Source: Pedobacter planticolens (GTDB taxonomy: Bacteria; Bacteroidota; Bacteroidia; Sphingobacteriales; Sphingobacteriaceae). Taken from it: DNA of 64,000 bases. Position numbers and translations under genes: made by a program. How positions within the stretch are numbered: the first letter of the stretch is position 1; each line of letters opens with the position of its first letter. Below the pieces are notes generated by a model. It ran no database searches. It was not told the origin of the DNA and saw only the letters and a list, made by a program, of their open reading frames with translations. Below are positions 35,657-44,392 of this stretch, piece after piece. The stretch spans positions 1 through 64,000 of the forward strand of contig NZ_WNXD01000002.1 in assembly GCF_014172375.1 (NCBI RefSeq), read 5' to 3'.

Positions 35657-38560
35657 ATGAAAAATAAATCTTTTAAATATCTCCTTGTCTTTTTGGCATT
35701 TCTACTTAGTACAACTAGCCTTTTGGCTAGCGATATACAAAGTATAGGAGTTCCTTATGTTCAAAATTACCCTAAGTCATCTTATTTATCAGGCAATCAG
35801 AATTGGTCGATAGCAAAAGACAAAAATGGGTTAATGTATTTTGGCAATGCCGAAGGTTTACTTACGTACGATGGCAAATACTGGCAACAGTATAAAATGC
35901 CAAATCGTCAAATAGTACGTGCCGTAGCTACAGATGCAAATGGAATGATTTATACCGGAAGTTTTGGCGAATTTGGCTATTGGTCTTATCAAAATAAACA
36001 TCTTACTTATACGTCATTAGTTAACTTAATTCCGAAACCCAACAAAATAACGGACGAAATTTGGAAGATTTATGTGGTTGGAAAAAAGATTATTTTTCAA
36101 TCCTTTTCTACTATTTATAGCTACGAAAACAAAAAAATAAGTGTTATTAAAGCGCCAAGTGCATTTTTATTTCTGCATCAAGTAGGAAGCCATCTTTTTG
36201 CTGAAGTTTTAGGCAAAGGTCTTTTTGAGTTACAAGGGAAAAACTTAGTTCCATTAGTTGGAAGTGAAACGCTTTTAAAAACAGGTATACTTTCTATTCT
36301 TCCTTACAAAAACAACAGTTTTATTATTGGCACAAGTAAAAACGGACTTTTCATTTACGATGGTCAAACTATTAGCCCAATGGTAAGTGCTGCAAATTCG
36401 TTTCTTAAAACCTATCAACTGAATAACGGCGTAAAAATTTTAAACAAATATTATGCTTACGGAACCATTTTAAATGGTTTAATTATTATTGATGAAGATG
36501 GAAACGTTGTACAACGAATAAATAAATCCAGCGGTCTGCAAAACAATACCATATTAAGTTTATATGCAGATAACGAACAAAATCTTTGGGCGGGTTTAGA
36601 TAATGGAATTGATAGAATAGAACTAAATTCTCCACTATATTTCTATTTCGATAAAGCTGGTCAGTTCGGTACAGTTTATTCAAGCTTAATCGTAAAAAAC
36701 AAAATATACTTAGGCACAAATCAAGGTTTATTCGCTAGCCCTTGGCTACCTGAAAACGGAAACTTATTTAATTCTTTTGATTTTAAATTGATACCCAATT
36801 CACAAGGACAAGTTTGGGAACTTAATGAAATAGATGGTCAGTTAATATGCGGTCACAATGATGGAACTTTCAATATTGTTGGCGACAGAATGGAAAGAAT
36901 ATCGAGTATTAGTGGCGGATGGACGATTAAAAAACTAAACTCAAATCCTAATTTCTTAATTCAGGGAACGTATAATGGTCTGGTTATTTTCGCAAAAGAC
37001 GCCGCTGGAAATTGGAAATTTAGTCATAAAATTTTAGGTTTCGATGCACCATCTAGGTATGTGGAGCAAGACACAAAAGGAGATATTTGGATAAGCCATG
37101 CGTATAAAGGTTTATACAAATTAACGTTAAGTGCCGATTTAAAAAGAGCAACCAACATTAAGTATTACGATGAAAAAAATGGCTTGCCAGGAAATTATAA
37201 CATCAACATTTTTAATGTAGAGAACAAGATTATTTTCTCTTCTGATTCAGGTTTTCTTGTGTACGACGAAATCAGCAATCGCTTTACCAAATATGATGTA
37301 CTGAATAAAAATTTGGGCAGTTTCTATTCTTCTAATAAAATTATCAATGCTGGTTTAAAAAAATATTGGTTTATTAATCATGGTAAAATGAGCTTGGTTA
37401 ATTTAAGTGAACCGGGCAAAATATTGATCGATTCGAATAGATTTAGCATTCTAGATGGACGAATGGTGCAGTATTATGAAAACATCAGTCAAATAAGTAG
37501 CAAGATTTATCTCATTAGTGTGGATGATGGTTTTGTAATATATAACACCACTAATGCCGAAAACAAGCAAGAGAAACTAAAATTGCCTTCGGTTTTAATT
37601 AGGAAAATAGAAGATATTACAGATACGTATTCTACCATTACAGAAAATGGAAGTAGCGGAGAAACCATTGAAATTCCATTTAGTAGAAATAATATTCGTA
37701 TTTCTTTTTCATTGCCTTATTATCGCCAATCAAAAATTAAGTTTCAATATTACCTAGAAGGATATTCTAAACAATGGTCTGATTGGAGTTCGGCAACACA
37801 AAAAGATTTCACCAACCTTAGCCGAGGAACTTACACCTTTAAAGTTCGAGCTAAAATAAATGAAGAAACTATAAGTGATACTACTGTTTTTGAATTTACT
37901 GTTTTACCTCCTTGGTATGGCAGTAATTGGGCTATTGTTTTTTACGCTTTAGTTGGTGTAGTTACGCTGATAGCAGGTAAAAGAATATACGAAGCCAAAT
38001 TAAATAGAGATCAACAATCTATTTCTCAAAAGCTACAACTCGAAAAAGAAGAGTTTCTAAAAAAAGAAGCTGAAGCTACAGAAAAGCAAATCATCAAAAT
38101 ACAAACCGAAAAACTACAAGCAGAGCTAGCTGGTAAAAACAGAGAATTAGCAAATTCTGCAATGAGTTTGGTGTATAAAAACGAATTGCTGCAGAAGTTA
38201 AGTGAAGAAATGACTAAGCTAAAAGATGAAAACGGCAAAAAGCTTTCTGAAGATCAACTTCGCAAAATTCAAAAAGTAATTGATGACGGAATGAATGATG
38301 AACGTGATTGGAATTTATTTGAAAGCAGTTTCAATGAAGCCCATGAAAGTTTCTTCAAAAAGTTAAAAGCTAACCACCCAGATCTTGTTCCAAACGATTT
38401 AAAATTGTGCGCTTACCTGCACATGAATATGAGCAGTAAGGAAATGGCTTCACTCTTAAACATATCACTTAGAGGTGTAGAAATACGACGCTATCGTTTG
38501 CGCAAAAAATTAGAAGTACCACACGATAAAAACTTAACTGAGTTTTTAATGGAACTTTAG
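35657..38560 (+). CDS. Membrane-spanning PUL sensor: beta-propeller, triple-Tyr domain and LuxR-type HTH
   Basis: A 967-residue regulator. The order is: signal peptide (1-25), a long periplasmic two-component-regulator propeller (about 35-640, repeats such as AKDKNGLMYFGNAEGLLTYD and LYADNEQNLWAGLDNGIDRI), a Y_Y_Y domain at 682-749, one transmembrane helix near 757-776, a coiled coil to about 880, then a GerE/LuxR-like helix-turn-helix near 905-960 (LKLCAYLHMNMSSKEMASLL, then ISLRGVEIRRYRLRKKL). There is no kinase or receiver domain, so it differs from the hybrid two-component PUL regulators. Lying just upstream of susC, it very likely senses a glycan breakdown product and activates this locus. 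Confidence 0.88.
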   Translation: MKNKSFKYLLVFLAFLLSTTSLLASDIQSIGVPYVQNYPKSSYLSGNQNWSIAKDKNGLMYFGNAEGLLTYDGKYWQQYKMPNRQIVRAVATDANGMIYTGSFGEFGYWSYQNKHLTYTSLVNLIPKPNKITDEIWKIYVVGKKIIFQSFSTIYSYENKKISVIKAPSAFLFLHQVGSHLFAEVLGKGLFELQGKNLVPLVGSETLLKTGILSILPYKNNSFIIGTSKNGLFIYDGQTISPMVSAANSFLKTYQLNNGVKILNKYYAYGTILNGLIIIDEDGNVVQRINKSSGLQNNTILSLYADNEQNLWAGLDNGIDRIELNSPLYFYFDKAGQFGTVYSSLIVKNKIYLGTNQGLFASPWLPENGNLFNSFDFKLIPNSQGQVWELNEIDGQLICGHNDGTFNIVGDRMERISSISGGWTIKKLNSNPNFLIQGTYNGLVIFAKDAAGNWKFSHKILGFDAPSRYVEQDTKGDIWISHAYKGLYKLTLSADLKRATNIKYYDEKNGLPGNYNINIFNVENKIIFSSDSGFLVYDEISNRFTKYDVLNKNLGSFYSSNKIINAGLKKYWFINHGKMSLVNLSEPGKILIDSNRFSILDGRMVQYYENISQISSKIYLISVDDGFVIYNTTNAENKQEKLKLPSVLIRKIEDITDTYSTITENGSSGETIEIPFSRNNIRISFSLPYYRQSKIKFQYYLEGYSKQWSDWSSATQKDFTNLSRGTYTFKVRAKINEETISDTTVFEFTVLPPWYGSNWAIVFYALVGVVTLIAGKRIYEAKLNRDQQSISQKLQLEKEEFLKKEAEATEKQIIKIQTEKLQAELAGKNRELANSAMSLVYKNELLQKLSEEMTKLKDENGKKLSEDQLRKIQKVIDDGMNDERDWNLFESSFNEAHESFFKKLKANHPDLVPNDLKLCAYLHMNMSSKEMASLLNISLRGVEIRRYRLRKKLEVPHDKNLTEFLMEL

Positions 38561-38802
38561 TACTACATCATTACCTCTCATAACTCCATTTTCTTCACAT
38601 CAACATGTGTTCTCAAATTTCATTTTGTAGTACCTGTAATTTTCTTGTTATCACTCTAAAAACGTCGTTTTTGAGCCAAAAATCAATTTTATCTATGAGT
38701 ATGAGATAGTACTCATCAATACTTTGATGTATTAATGTATAGGTGCTATTACTTGTAATAATCAAACAAAAACAGAAAATTAGATTAATCAATTAAACAA
38801 AT
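38561..38802. promoter_or_regulatory. Regulatory region upstream of susC with two dyads
   Basis: This 242-base spacer precedes the PUL transport genes. It holds ATGAGTA (38695-38701) facing TACTCAT (38710-38716), and overlapping it CATCAA (38714-38719) facing TTGATG (38724-38729). Both lie about 75-110 bases before the susC start, a sensible place for the binding site of the adjacent LuxR-type regulator. No exact TAnnTTTG element was found. Confidence 0.4.
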
Positions 38803-41800
38803 ATGAACAACAGTATGAAAAAAATCTTTACAAAATTTTCTGTTTTAACCTTCTTTTGTTTATTCCTATTAAACGCTGCTTCGGCCCAAAATGTTACAGT
38901 TAAGGGTGTGGTAAAAGATGATACAGGCGTAACTGTACCATCGGCAAGTGTTATAATAAAAGGAACAACCAACGGAGTGCAAACAGATGCTAATGGAAAT
39001 TACTCCATTATTGCGCCAGCAAATGGCACTTTAGTATTTACCTATATTGGGTTTGTTACGCAAGAGATTGCCATTAACAATAGAACCACTATTAATGTTG
39101 ATCTTAAAACTTCTGCCAACGATTTGCAACAAGTTGTTGTTGTAGGTTATGGGACACAGAAAAAAGTAGATGTTACTGGGTCTATTTCAAGTGTTAAGGG
39201 TGCTGACATTGAAAAGTTTGCAGTCACAAATCCTATTTCCGCATTACAAGGAAAAGTTCCTGGAATGACGGTAGTAAACAATGGAGCACCTGGATCAAGT
39301 CCTGTAGTTCGTTTAAGAGGGATTTCGAGTACCAAAAATGCAAATCCACTATATGTTGTTGACGGTTTATTACAAGATAATATCGATTTTCTAAATCCCA
39401 ATGATATTGAAACTATAGATTTATTACGTGATGCGTCCTCTACCGCAATTTATGGATTGAGAGGTGCAAATGGTGTAATTGCAGTAACAACAAAAAGAGC
39501 AGCAAGAGGTAAAACTACTGTTAACTTTCAAAGTACAGTAGGTATACAACGCGTAGTAAATACAATAGATGTTACTGATGCTGCAGGATTTAAAAAACTA
39601 TATTCTGCTCAATTAGCAAATACAGGCTCAGCACCTTTTGACTATACCAATTATACTGCAAATACAAATTGGCAAAATGAAATTCTTCGCGATGCATTTA
39701 TTAATACAAATTCATTGAGCATATCTAACAATGGAGAAAAATCAACAACCTTGCTTAGTTTAGGCTATAACAATCAAGATGGAGTTGTAAAATACAATAA
39801 CTACAAAAAGTTTATAGCTCGTTTAAATGAAGAAATCAGAATAACTGATAACATTAAAGTTGGTGCAGATTTAACAGGTTTTCATTGGAGAAATGAACCG
39901 ACATCTGCTACATTAAATAGATCTCTTTGGGCTGCGCCAATCGTACCAATACAAACAGATGCAAACACTTATTATGCTATGCCTTCATTCCAATCTGGTC
40001 AGGTGCCAAATCCAGTTGCAGAGTTAAATCGCACTAGAAATAGTGCTATTAACAGAGGTTATAGATTTAATGGAAGTGTATATGCAGAAATCAAATTCCT
40101 AAAAGACTTTACTTTAAAATCTACTTTTTACACAGATCTTGGGTTTAATAATTCCAGAGGTTACACACCGCTTCCTTTTAACTTCATCAGACTAGGTGAA
40201 GGTGCAATACCAACTGCTACTACATTTGATAATGCAGCGAGGACAGAAATTCGTCAAAATACGTTTGAAAGTAGAAAATATCAGCAAGATCATACTTTAA
40301 GCTATAATAAAGAGCTTAAAGGCGGACATAGAATTAATGCACTTGTTGGTTTCACTTCTGTTTTCGCATCAAGCACTACGTTGAGCGGTTCTAGAAGAGA
40401 TACCACTCTAAATGTTCCTTTTGATCCAAAATTTTGGTATTTATCTGATAATATCATCAATGCCAACAATCCAACATTTAATGGTGGAGGTGGTGCAGAA
40501 GAATCTAACGTAGGCGCTTTTGCCCGTGTTAGCTATGCTTACAACAACAAATATTTGTTAAATGCAACAATCCGTAGAGATGGTAGCTCAAGATTTGCTC
40601 CAGAAAACAGATGGGGAACTTTTGGCAGTATCGGTTTAGGATGGGTTGCGAGTGATGAGGATTTCTTTAAAGACAATATTAAGGGAATTGATTTCTTAAA
40701 ACTACGTGCTGCGTGGGGTAGATTAGGTAATTCGAATGGAGTAGATGCAAATCTTTATCAACAAGGATTAGCAACTTCTGTTGTTGCTGTTTTTGGCAAT
40801 AATGTCTATCCAGCTATTACAACGGCCTATTTCCCAGATCCTAACTTACGTTTTGAGATTGTTCAGGGAACTGATATAGGTTTAGAGATAAAGGCTTTAA
40901 AAAACCGTTTAAGTACTGAAATTACTTATTACAATAAAACTACTGATGGAATTTTAACCTCATTAACTTTACCAGGAACTACCAAACCTACTTTTACCAA
41001 TCTTGGAAAAATAACCAATAAAGGCATTGAGTTTAGCTTAGGCTGGAATGATAAAATTGGAAATGATTTTGGTTATAATATTTCAGGTAATTTTAGTTAC
41101 AATAAAAACATTGTCAATTCTGTTGGTAATGCAACAAATTTCCAGATTTTAGGTAATGGGGGTATCAATGTAACCGAAACCGGAAAATCTATTGGTTATT
41201 TTTATGGATATAGACAAACAGGCATTTACCAAACATCTGCTGATATTGCTAGCAAAGGAGCCTTTGCCGATTCTGCTCCTGGTGATATTTCTTATGAAGA
41301 TGTAAATCATGATGGAGTTATTTCAGCTTTAGACAGAACCTATTTAGGTACACCTTTTCCCCCTTATAGTTATGGTTTAAACTTAAGTATGAATTACAAA
41401 GGGTTTGATGCTTCAATTGAAGGCCAAGGAGTTGCAGGCAACATGATCTATACTCAACGTAGAACAGGGAATTTTGCGCAATTAAATTATGAAAGTAACC
41501 GATTAAATGCATGGACAGGCGCTGGAACTAGCAATATAGAACCTATATTAAATAGAAATCGTACCAATAACTATTTATTTAGCACTTATTATTTAGAGCC
41601 TGGAGATTACTTCCGTTTACGTAATATACAATTGGGCTACACTTTTGCCGCAAACATGATGAAACAAATAGGTGTACAAAAATTACGTGTTTTTGTTAGT
41701 GGCCAAAATGTTAAAACATGGACAAAAGCAACTGGTTACACTCCAGAAGCTCAAATCGGAGACATTTTAGGTGGTGGTGCAGATAATGGCATATACCCAG

Positions 41801-41841
41801 TTCCTGCAATATATTCTTTTGGTCTGAATGTAACTTTCTAA
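38803..41841 (+). CDS. SusC/RagA-family TonB-linked outer-membrane transporter
   Basis: A 1012-residue protein. The signal peptide is about 1-29 (Met5 is an alternative start). A CarboxypepD_reg-like domain (30-110, VKGVVKDDTGVTVPSASVII) leads into VVVVGYGTQKKVDVTGSIS, the plug start at about 120-230 (LQGKVPGMTVVNNGAPGSSP; VRLRGISSTKNANPLYVVDG), and a 22-strand barrel to the end (SFGLNVTF). It forms the outer-membrane channel paired with SusD for oligosaccharide import. The neighbouring GH144/GH3 enzymes point to beta-1,2-glucan fragments as cargo. Confidence 0.96.
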   Translation: MNNSMKKIFTKFSVLTFFCLFLLNAASAQNVTVKGVVKDDTGVTVPSASVIIKGTTNGVQTDANGNYSIIAPANGTLVFTYIGFVTQEIAINNRTTINVDLKTSANDLQQVVVVGYGTQKKVDVTGSISSVKGADIEKFAVTNPISALQGKVPGMTVVNNGAPGSSPVVRLRGISSTKNANPLYVVDGLLQDNIDFLNPNDIETIDLLRDASSTAIYGLRGANGVIAVTTKRAARGKTTVNFQSTVGIQRVVNTIDVTDAAGFKKLYSAQLANTGSAPFDYTNYTANTNWQNEILRDAFINTNSLSISNNGEKSTTLLSLGYNNQDGVVKYNNYKKFIARLNEEIRITDNIKVGADLTGFHWRNEPTSATLNRSLWAAPIVPIQTDANTYYAMPSFQSGQVPNPVAELNRTRNSAINRGYRFNGSVYAEIKFLKDFTLKSTFYTDLGFNNSRGYTPLPFNFIRLGEGAIPTATTFDNAARTEIRQNTFESRKYQQDHTLSYNKELKGGHRINALVGFTSVFASSTTLSGSRRDTTLNVPFDPKFWYLSDNIINANNPTFNGGGGAEESNVGAFARVSYAYNNKYLLNATIRRDGSSRFAPENRWGTFGSIGLGWVASDEDFFKDNIKGIDFLKLRAAWGRLGNSNGVDANLYQQGLATSVVAVFGNNVYPAITTAYFPDPNLRFEIVQGTDIGLEIKALKNRLSTEITYYNKTTDGILTSLTLPGTTKPTFTNLGKITNKGIEFSLGWNDKIGNDFGYNISGNFSYNKNIVNSVGNATNFQILGNGGINVTETGKSIGYFYGYRQTGIYQTSADIASKGAFADSAPGDISYEDVNHDGVISALDRTYLGTPFPPYSYGLNLSMNYKGFDASIEGQGVAGNMIYTQRRTGNFAQLNYESNRLNAWTGAGTSNIEPILNRNRTNNYLFSTYYLEPGDYFRLRNIQLGYTFAANMMKQIGVQKLRVFVSGQNVKTWTKATGYTPEAQIGDILGGGADNGIYPVPAIYSFGLNVTF

Positions 41842-41868
41842 CCAATTATCATTTAATTATTTATACAA

Positions 41869-43416
41869 ATGAAAATATTATATAAAACAACAAAGAAAGT
41901 TAGCATTGCATTAATTGCAATAACGCTAGTTTCTACAGCTTTGAGTTGTAAAAAATTCTTAGATACCCAAAAACAGGGAGAATATACCGATGAAAACTAT
42001 CCTTATCCAGGTGGATCTGGGCCATATGATCAGTTTTTATTTGGTGCTTATACTAGTTTAAGAGCATATGGAGTTCACTCGTTCGGATTTGTATTATCGA
42101 CTAGCGTAAGAAGTGATGATGCTGATATTGGCAGTTCAGCAAATGATGGAGGTGCGAATGTGCAAACCTTTGAAACTTTTCCAGTATCAGCTGGAAATGG
42201 AATTATAAATGGCATGTGGGCAGAATATTACAGCATGATCGATAAATGTAATGTTGCTTTAGATCAAATAGAGAACAATAAGGATATTGTTTCAACACCA
42301 GCTAACAAAATACAATCAGAAGCAGAGGCCAAATTTTTGCGTGCGTATGCCTATTTTAATATGGTTAGGCTATTTGGTAGAATTCCACTAATCACTAAAC
42401 CAATTACTGTGACTCAACCAAGTGGTCCACAAAGCACAGCAGCACAAATTTATGTATTAATAGAAAGCGATTTACAATTTGCAGCTGCAAACTTACCAAT
42501 AAATTGGAATGTACTATTTGTAGGCCGAGCAACAAGCGGGGCCGCTAATGGCTTATTGGCAAAAGTTTATTTAACGCAAAAGAAATGGTCCGCAGCAATG
42601 GGAGCAGCTAATGCGGTTATGAACAATGGGCAGTATGATTTATCAACTTCTTATGACAAGATTTTTGGAGAAGAAGGTGAAAATAGTAAAGAAAGTGTTT
42701 TCGAAGTTCAAGCAACTGCATCATCATCAGTACCAACTGCAAATGGCGTTCAATATGCTGCAAACCAAGGCGTCAGAGGATCGGTAGAGTGGAACTTAGG
42801 GGATGGGTTTAATGTACCAAGTACGACTTTAGATGCCGCCTATGAACCTGGGGATCCTCGTAAAGCGAGAACCTTTTTATATAGAAGTACAGCAACTACA
42901 ACTTATAAAACCTATTATGGTGAAAACACAGCTACAACTTGGGTAAACCCAATATATAATCATAAAGTATATACAAATCCTGCCAGAAGAGCATCTGTAG
43001 GCAATAGATTTGGCTGGTGGATGAACATTCGTATTTTACGTTATGCCGATGTAGTTTTAATGCATGCAGAGGCCGCAAACGAACTAGGTGGAGCTACAAA
43101 CACTACTGCAGCTTTGGCTGATTTAAATAGTGTTCGTGCAAGAGCTAGAAATGGTAATGCAGCAATTTTGCCTAACGTAACCACAACCGACCAAGATTTA
43201 TTGCGTAATGCTATTCGTCAAGAGAGAAGAGTTGAGTTAGCAATGGAAAACGATCGTTTCTTTGATTTGGTAAGATGGGGAATAGCAGGAACTGCAATGA
43301 CTGCTGCTGGTAGACCAGGTTTTGTTGAGGCTCGTGATGTTCTGTTACCAATTCCACAAACTCAGATAGATTTGAGCAAAGAGCCAAATAAACTAACTCC
43401 AAACCCTAACTATTAA
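41869..43416 (+). CDS. RagB/SusD-family nutrient-uptake lipoprotein
   Basis: A 515-residue lipoprotein (lipobox ending at C27, ALSC). The SusD-like N-terminal helical domain and the C-terminal RagB domain are visible through EAEAKFLRAYAYFNMVRLFG near 150, ILRYADVVLMHAEAANELGG near 390 and the end NAIRQERRVELAMENDRFFD. It sits on the outer face of the outer membrane as lid of the SusC channel and binds glycan. 27 bases after susC. Confidence 0.96.
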   Translation: MKILYKTTKKVSIALIAITLVSTALSCKKFLDTQKQGEYTDENYPYPGGSGPYDQFLFGAYTSLRAYGVHSFGFVLSTSVRSDDADIGSSANDGGANVQTFETFPVSAGNGIINGMWAEYYSMIDKCNVALDQIENNKDIVSTPANKIQSEAEAKFLRAYAYFNMVRLFGRIPLITKPITVTQPSGPQSTAAQIYVLIESDLQFAAANLPINWNVLFVGRATSGAANGLLAKVYLTQKKWSAAMGAANAVMNNGQYDLSTSYDKIFGEEGENSKESVFEVQATASSSVPTANGVQYAANQGVRGSVEWNLGDGFNVPSTTLDAAYEPGDPRKARTFLYRSTATTTYKTYYGENTATTWVNPIYNHKVYTNPARRASVGNRFGWWMNIRILRYADVVLMHAEAANELGGATNTTAALADLNSVRARARNGNAAILPNVTTTDQDLLRNAIRQERRVELAMENDRFFDLVRWGIAGTAMTAAGRPGFVEARDVLLPIPQTQIDLSKEPNKLTPNPNY

Positions 43417-43427
43417 TAATTAACCAC

Positions 43428-44330
43428 ATGAAATTTTCAAATTTATATATAAAAGGTTGGTTACTAGGATTAGTTCTAGTAGCTACTACTTTTTCGTCTT
43501 GTAAAAAAGATGGAAACCCTAATAATCTTCCAGATGTTAACCCCGCTGATTATCAAGGTAAAATTGATGGATACACTAGTTCAGATGAAATTTATTCAAA
43601 AAATTTGGTTGCTTACTGGTCTTTCGATGGTAATAAAAACGAGCTAAAAACTGGTACTGCACCTACTTCGTCTGCAAATGATAGCTACATTGCTGCGGGT
43701 ATAAAGGGGCAAGCGCTTAGTTTAAATGCTGGTTATCTTTATTATGCAAAACAATTCGATGCAGTTAAAACCGCTGCGTTAAAAAAATTCACCATTAGCG
43801 AATGGGTACAAATTTTAAATAATGGTTCGAAAAAAACTATGCTATTCCAAATAGCCAGACCTGGCTTGTTTAATGGAAGTTTAGATTTTATTCTTGAAAC
43901 AAATGCAAATCCTGCTACCAATACAGATTATATACAAATTCACCCATATTTTACAACTGTAAGTGGTGGACAACAAGACAATATAAATAACTATGGTTCA
44001 GTAAATCTTTCTCCAAAAATAGGAGCAAATGTTTGGGTTCATTTAATTCTTACTTATGATAATGCTACTGGTGTATTTAATATATGGGCCAACGGGATTA
44101 AAGTTGGAAATTATCCAAATAGAGGAGTTGGAAATAGTCTTTTTAATTCTTACGAACCAAGTGAAATAATTATGGGTGCAAATTATAATCTTATCCCTGG
44201 TAAAACGGTAAATGCTGATGCAAGCTATGCTGCCATGACTGGGTCAATAGACGAAGTAAGAATTTATAATACTGTATTGCCAGATGCACACATTAAGGCT
44301 TTATATAATCTAGGTAAGCTTGGTAAATAA
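43428..44330 (+). CDS. LamG-type surface glycan-binding lipoprotein
   Basis: A 300-residue lipoprotein (lipobox ending at C25, FSSC). From about residue 60 it matches a LamG/concanavalin A-like sandwich: NLVAYWSFDGNKNELKTG, KKFTISEWVQILN, VWVHLILTYDNATGVFNIWA and the closing SIDEVRIYNTVL. It has no enzyme motif, and its place right after susD is that of a surface glycan-binding protein, so it probably binds the polysaccharide at the cell surface. A terminator follows it. Confidence 0.85.
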   Translation: MKFSNLYIKGWLLGLVLVATTFSSCKKDGNPNNLPDVNPADYQGKIDGYTSSDEIYSKNLVAYWSFDGNKNELKTGTAPTSSANDSYIAAGIKGQALSLNAGYLYYAKQFDAVKTAALKKFTISEWVQILNNGSKKTMLFQIARPGLFNGSLDFILETNANPATNTDYIQIHPYFTTVSGGQQDNINNYGSVNLSPKIGANVWVHLILTYDNATGVFNIWANGIKVGNYPNRGVGNSLFNSYEPSEIIMGANYNLIPGKTVNADASYAAMTGSIDEVRIYNTVLPDAHIKALYNLGKLGK

Positions 44331-44342
44331 TTAATATCTATC

Positions 44343-44378
44343 AAACGCAGCATCGCTATTATTGATGCTGCGTTTTTA
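44343..44378 (+). terminator. Terminator inside the PUL, before the glucanase genes
   Basis: AAACGCAGCATC (44343-44354) pairs perfectly with GATGCTGCGTTT (44364-44375) around a 9-base loop, followed by TTTATA. It lies between the binding-protein gene and the first GH144-type gene and should cut most transcripts from the susC promoter. Confidence 0.85.
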
Positions 44379-44392
44379 TAAAGCTTCCTCCT

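Noticed and set aside
38660..38680. AAAAACGTCGTTTTT palindrome before susC as terminator
   Set aside because: The arms meet with a 1-base centre so it cannot fold into a hairpin; likely chance in A+T-rich DNA.
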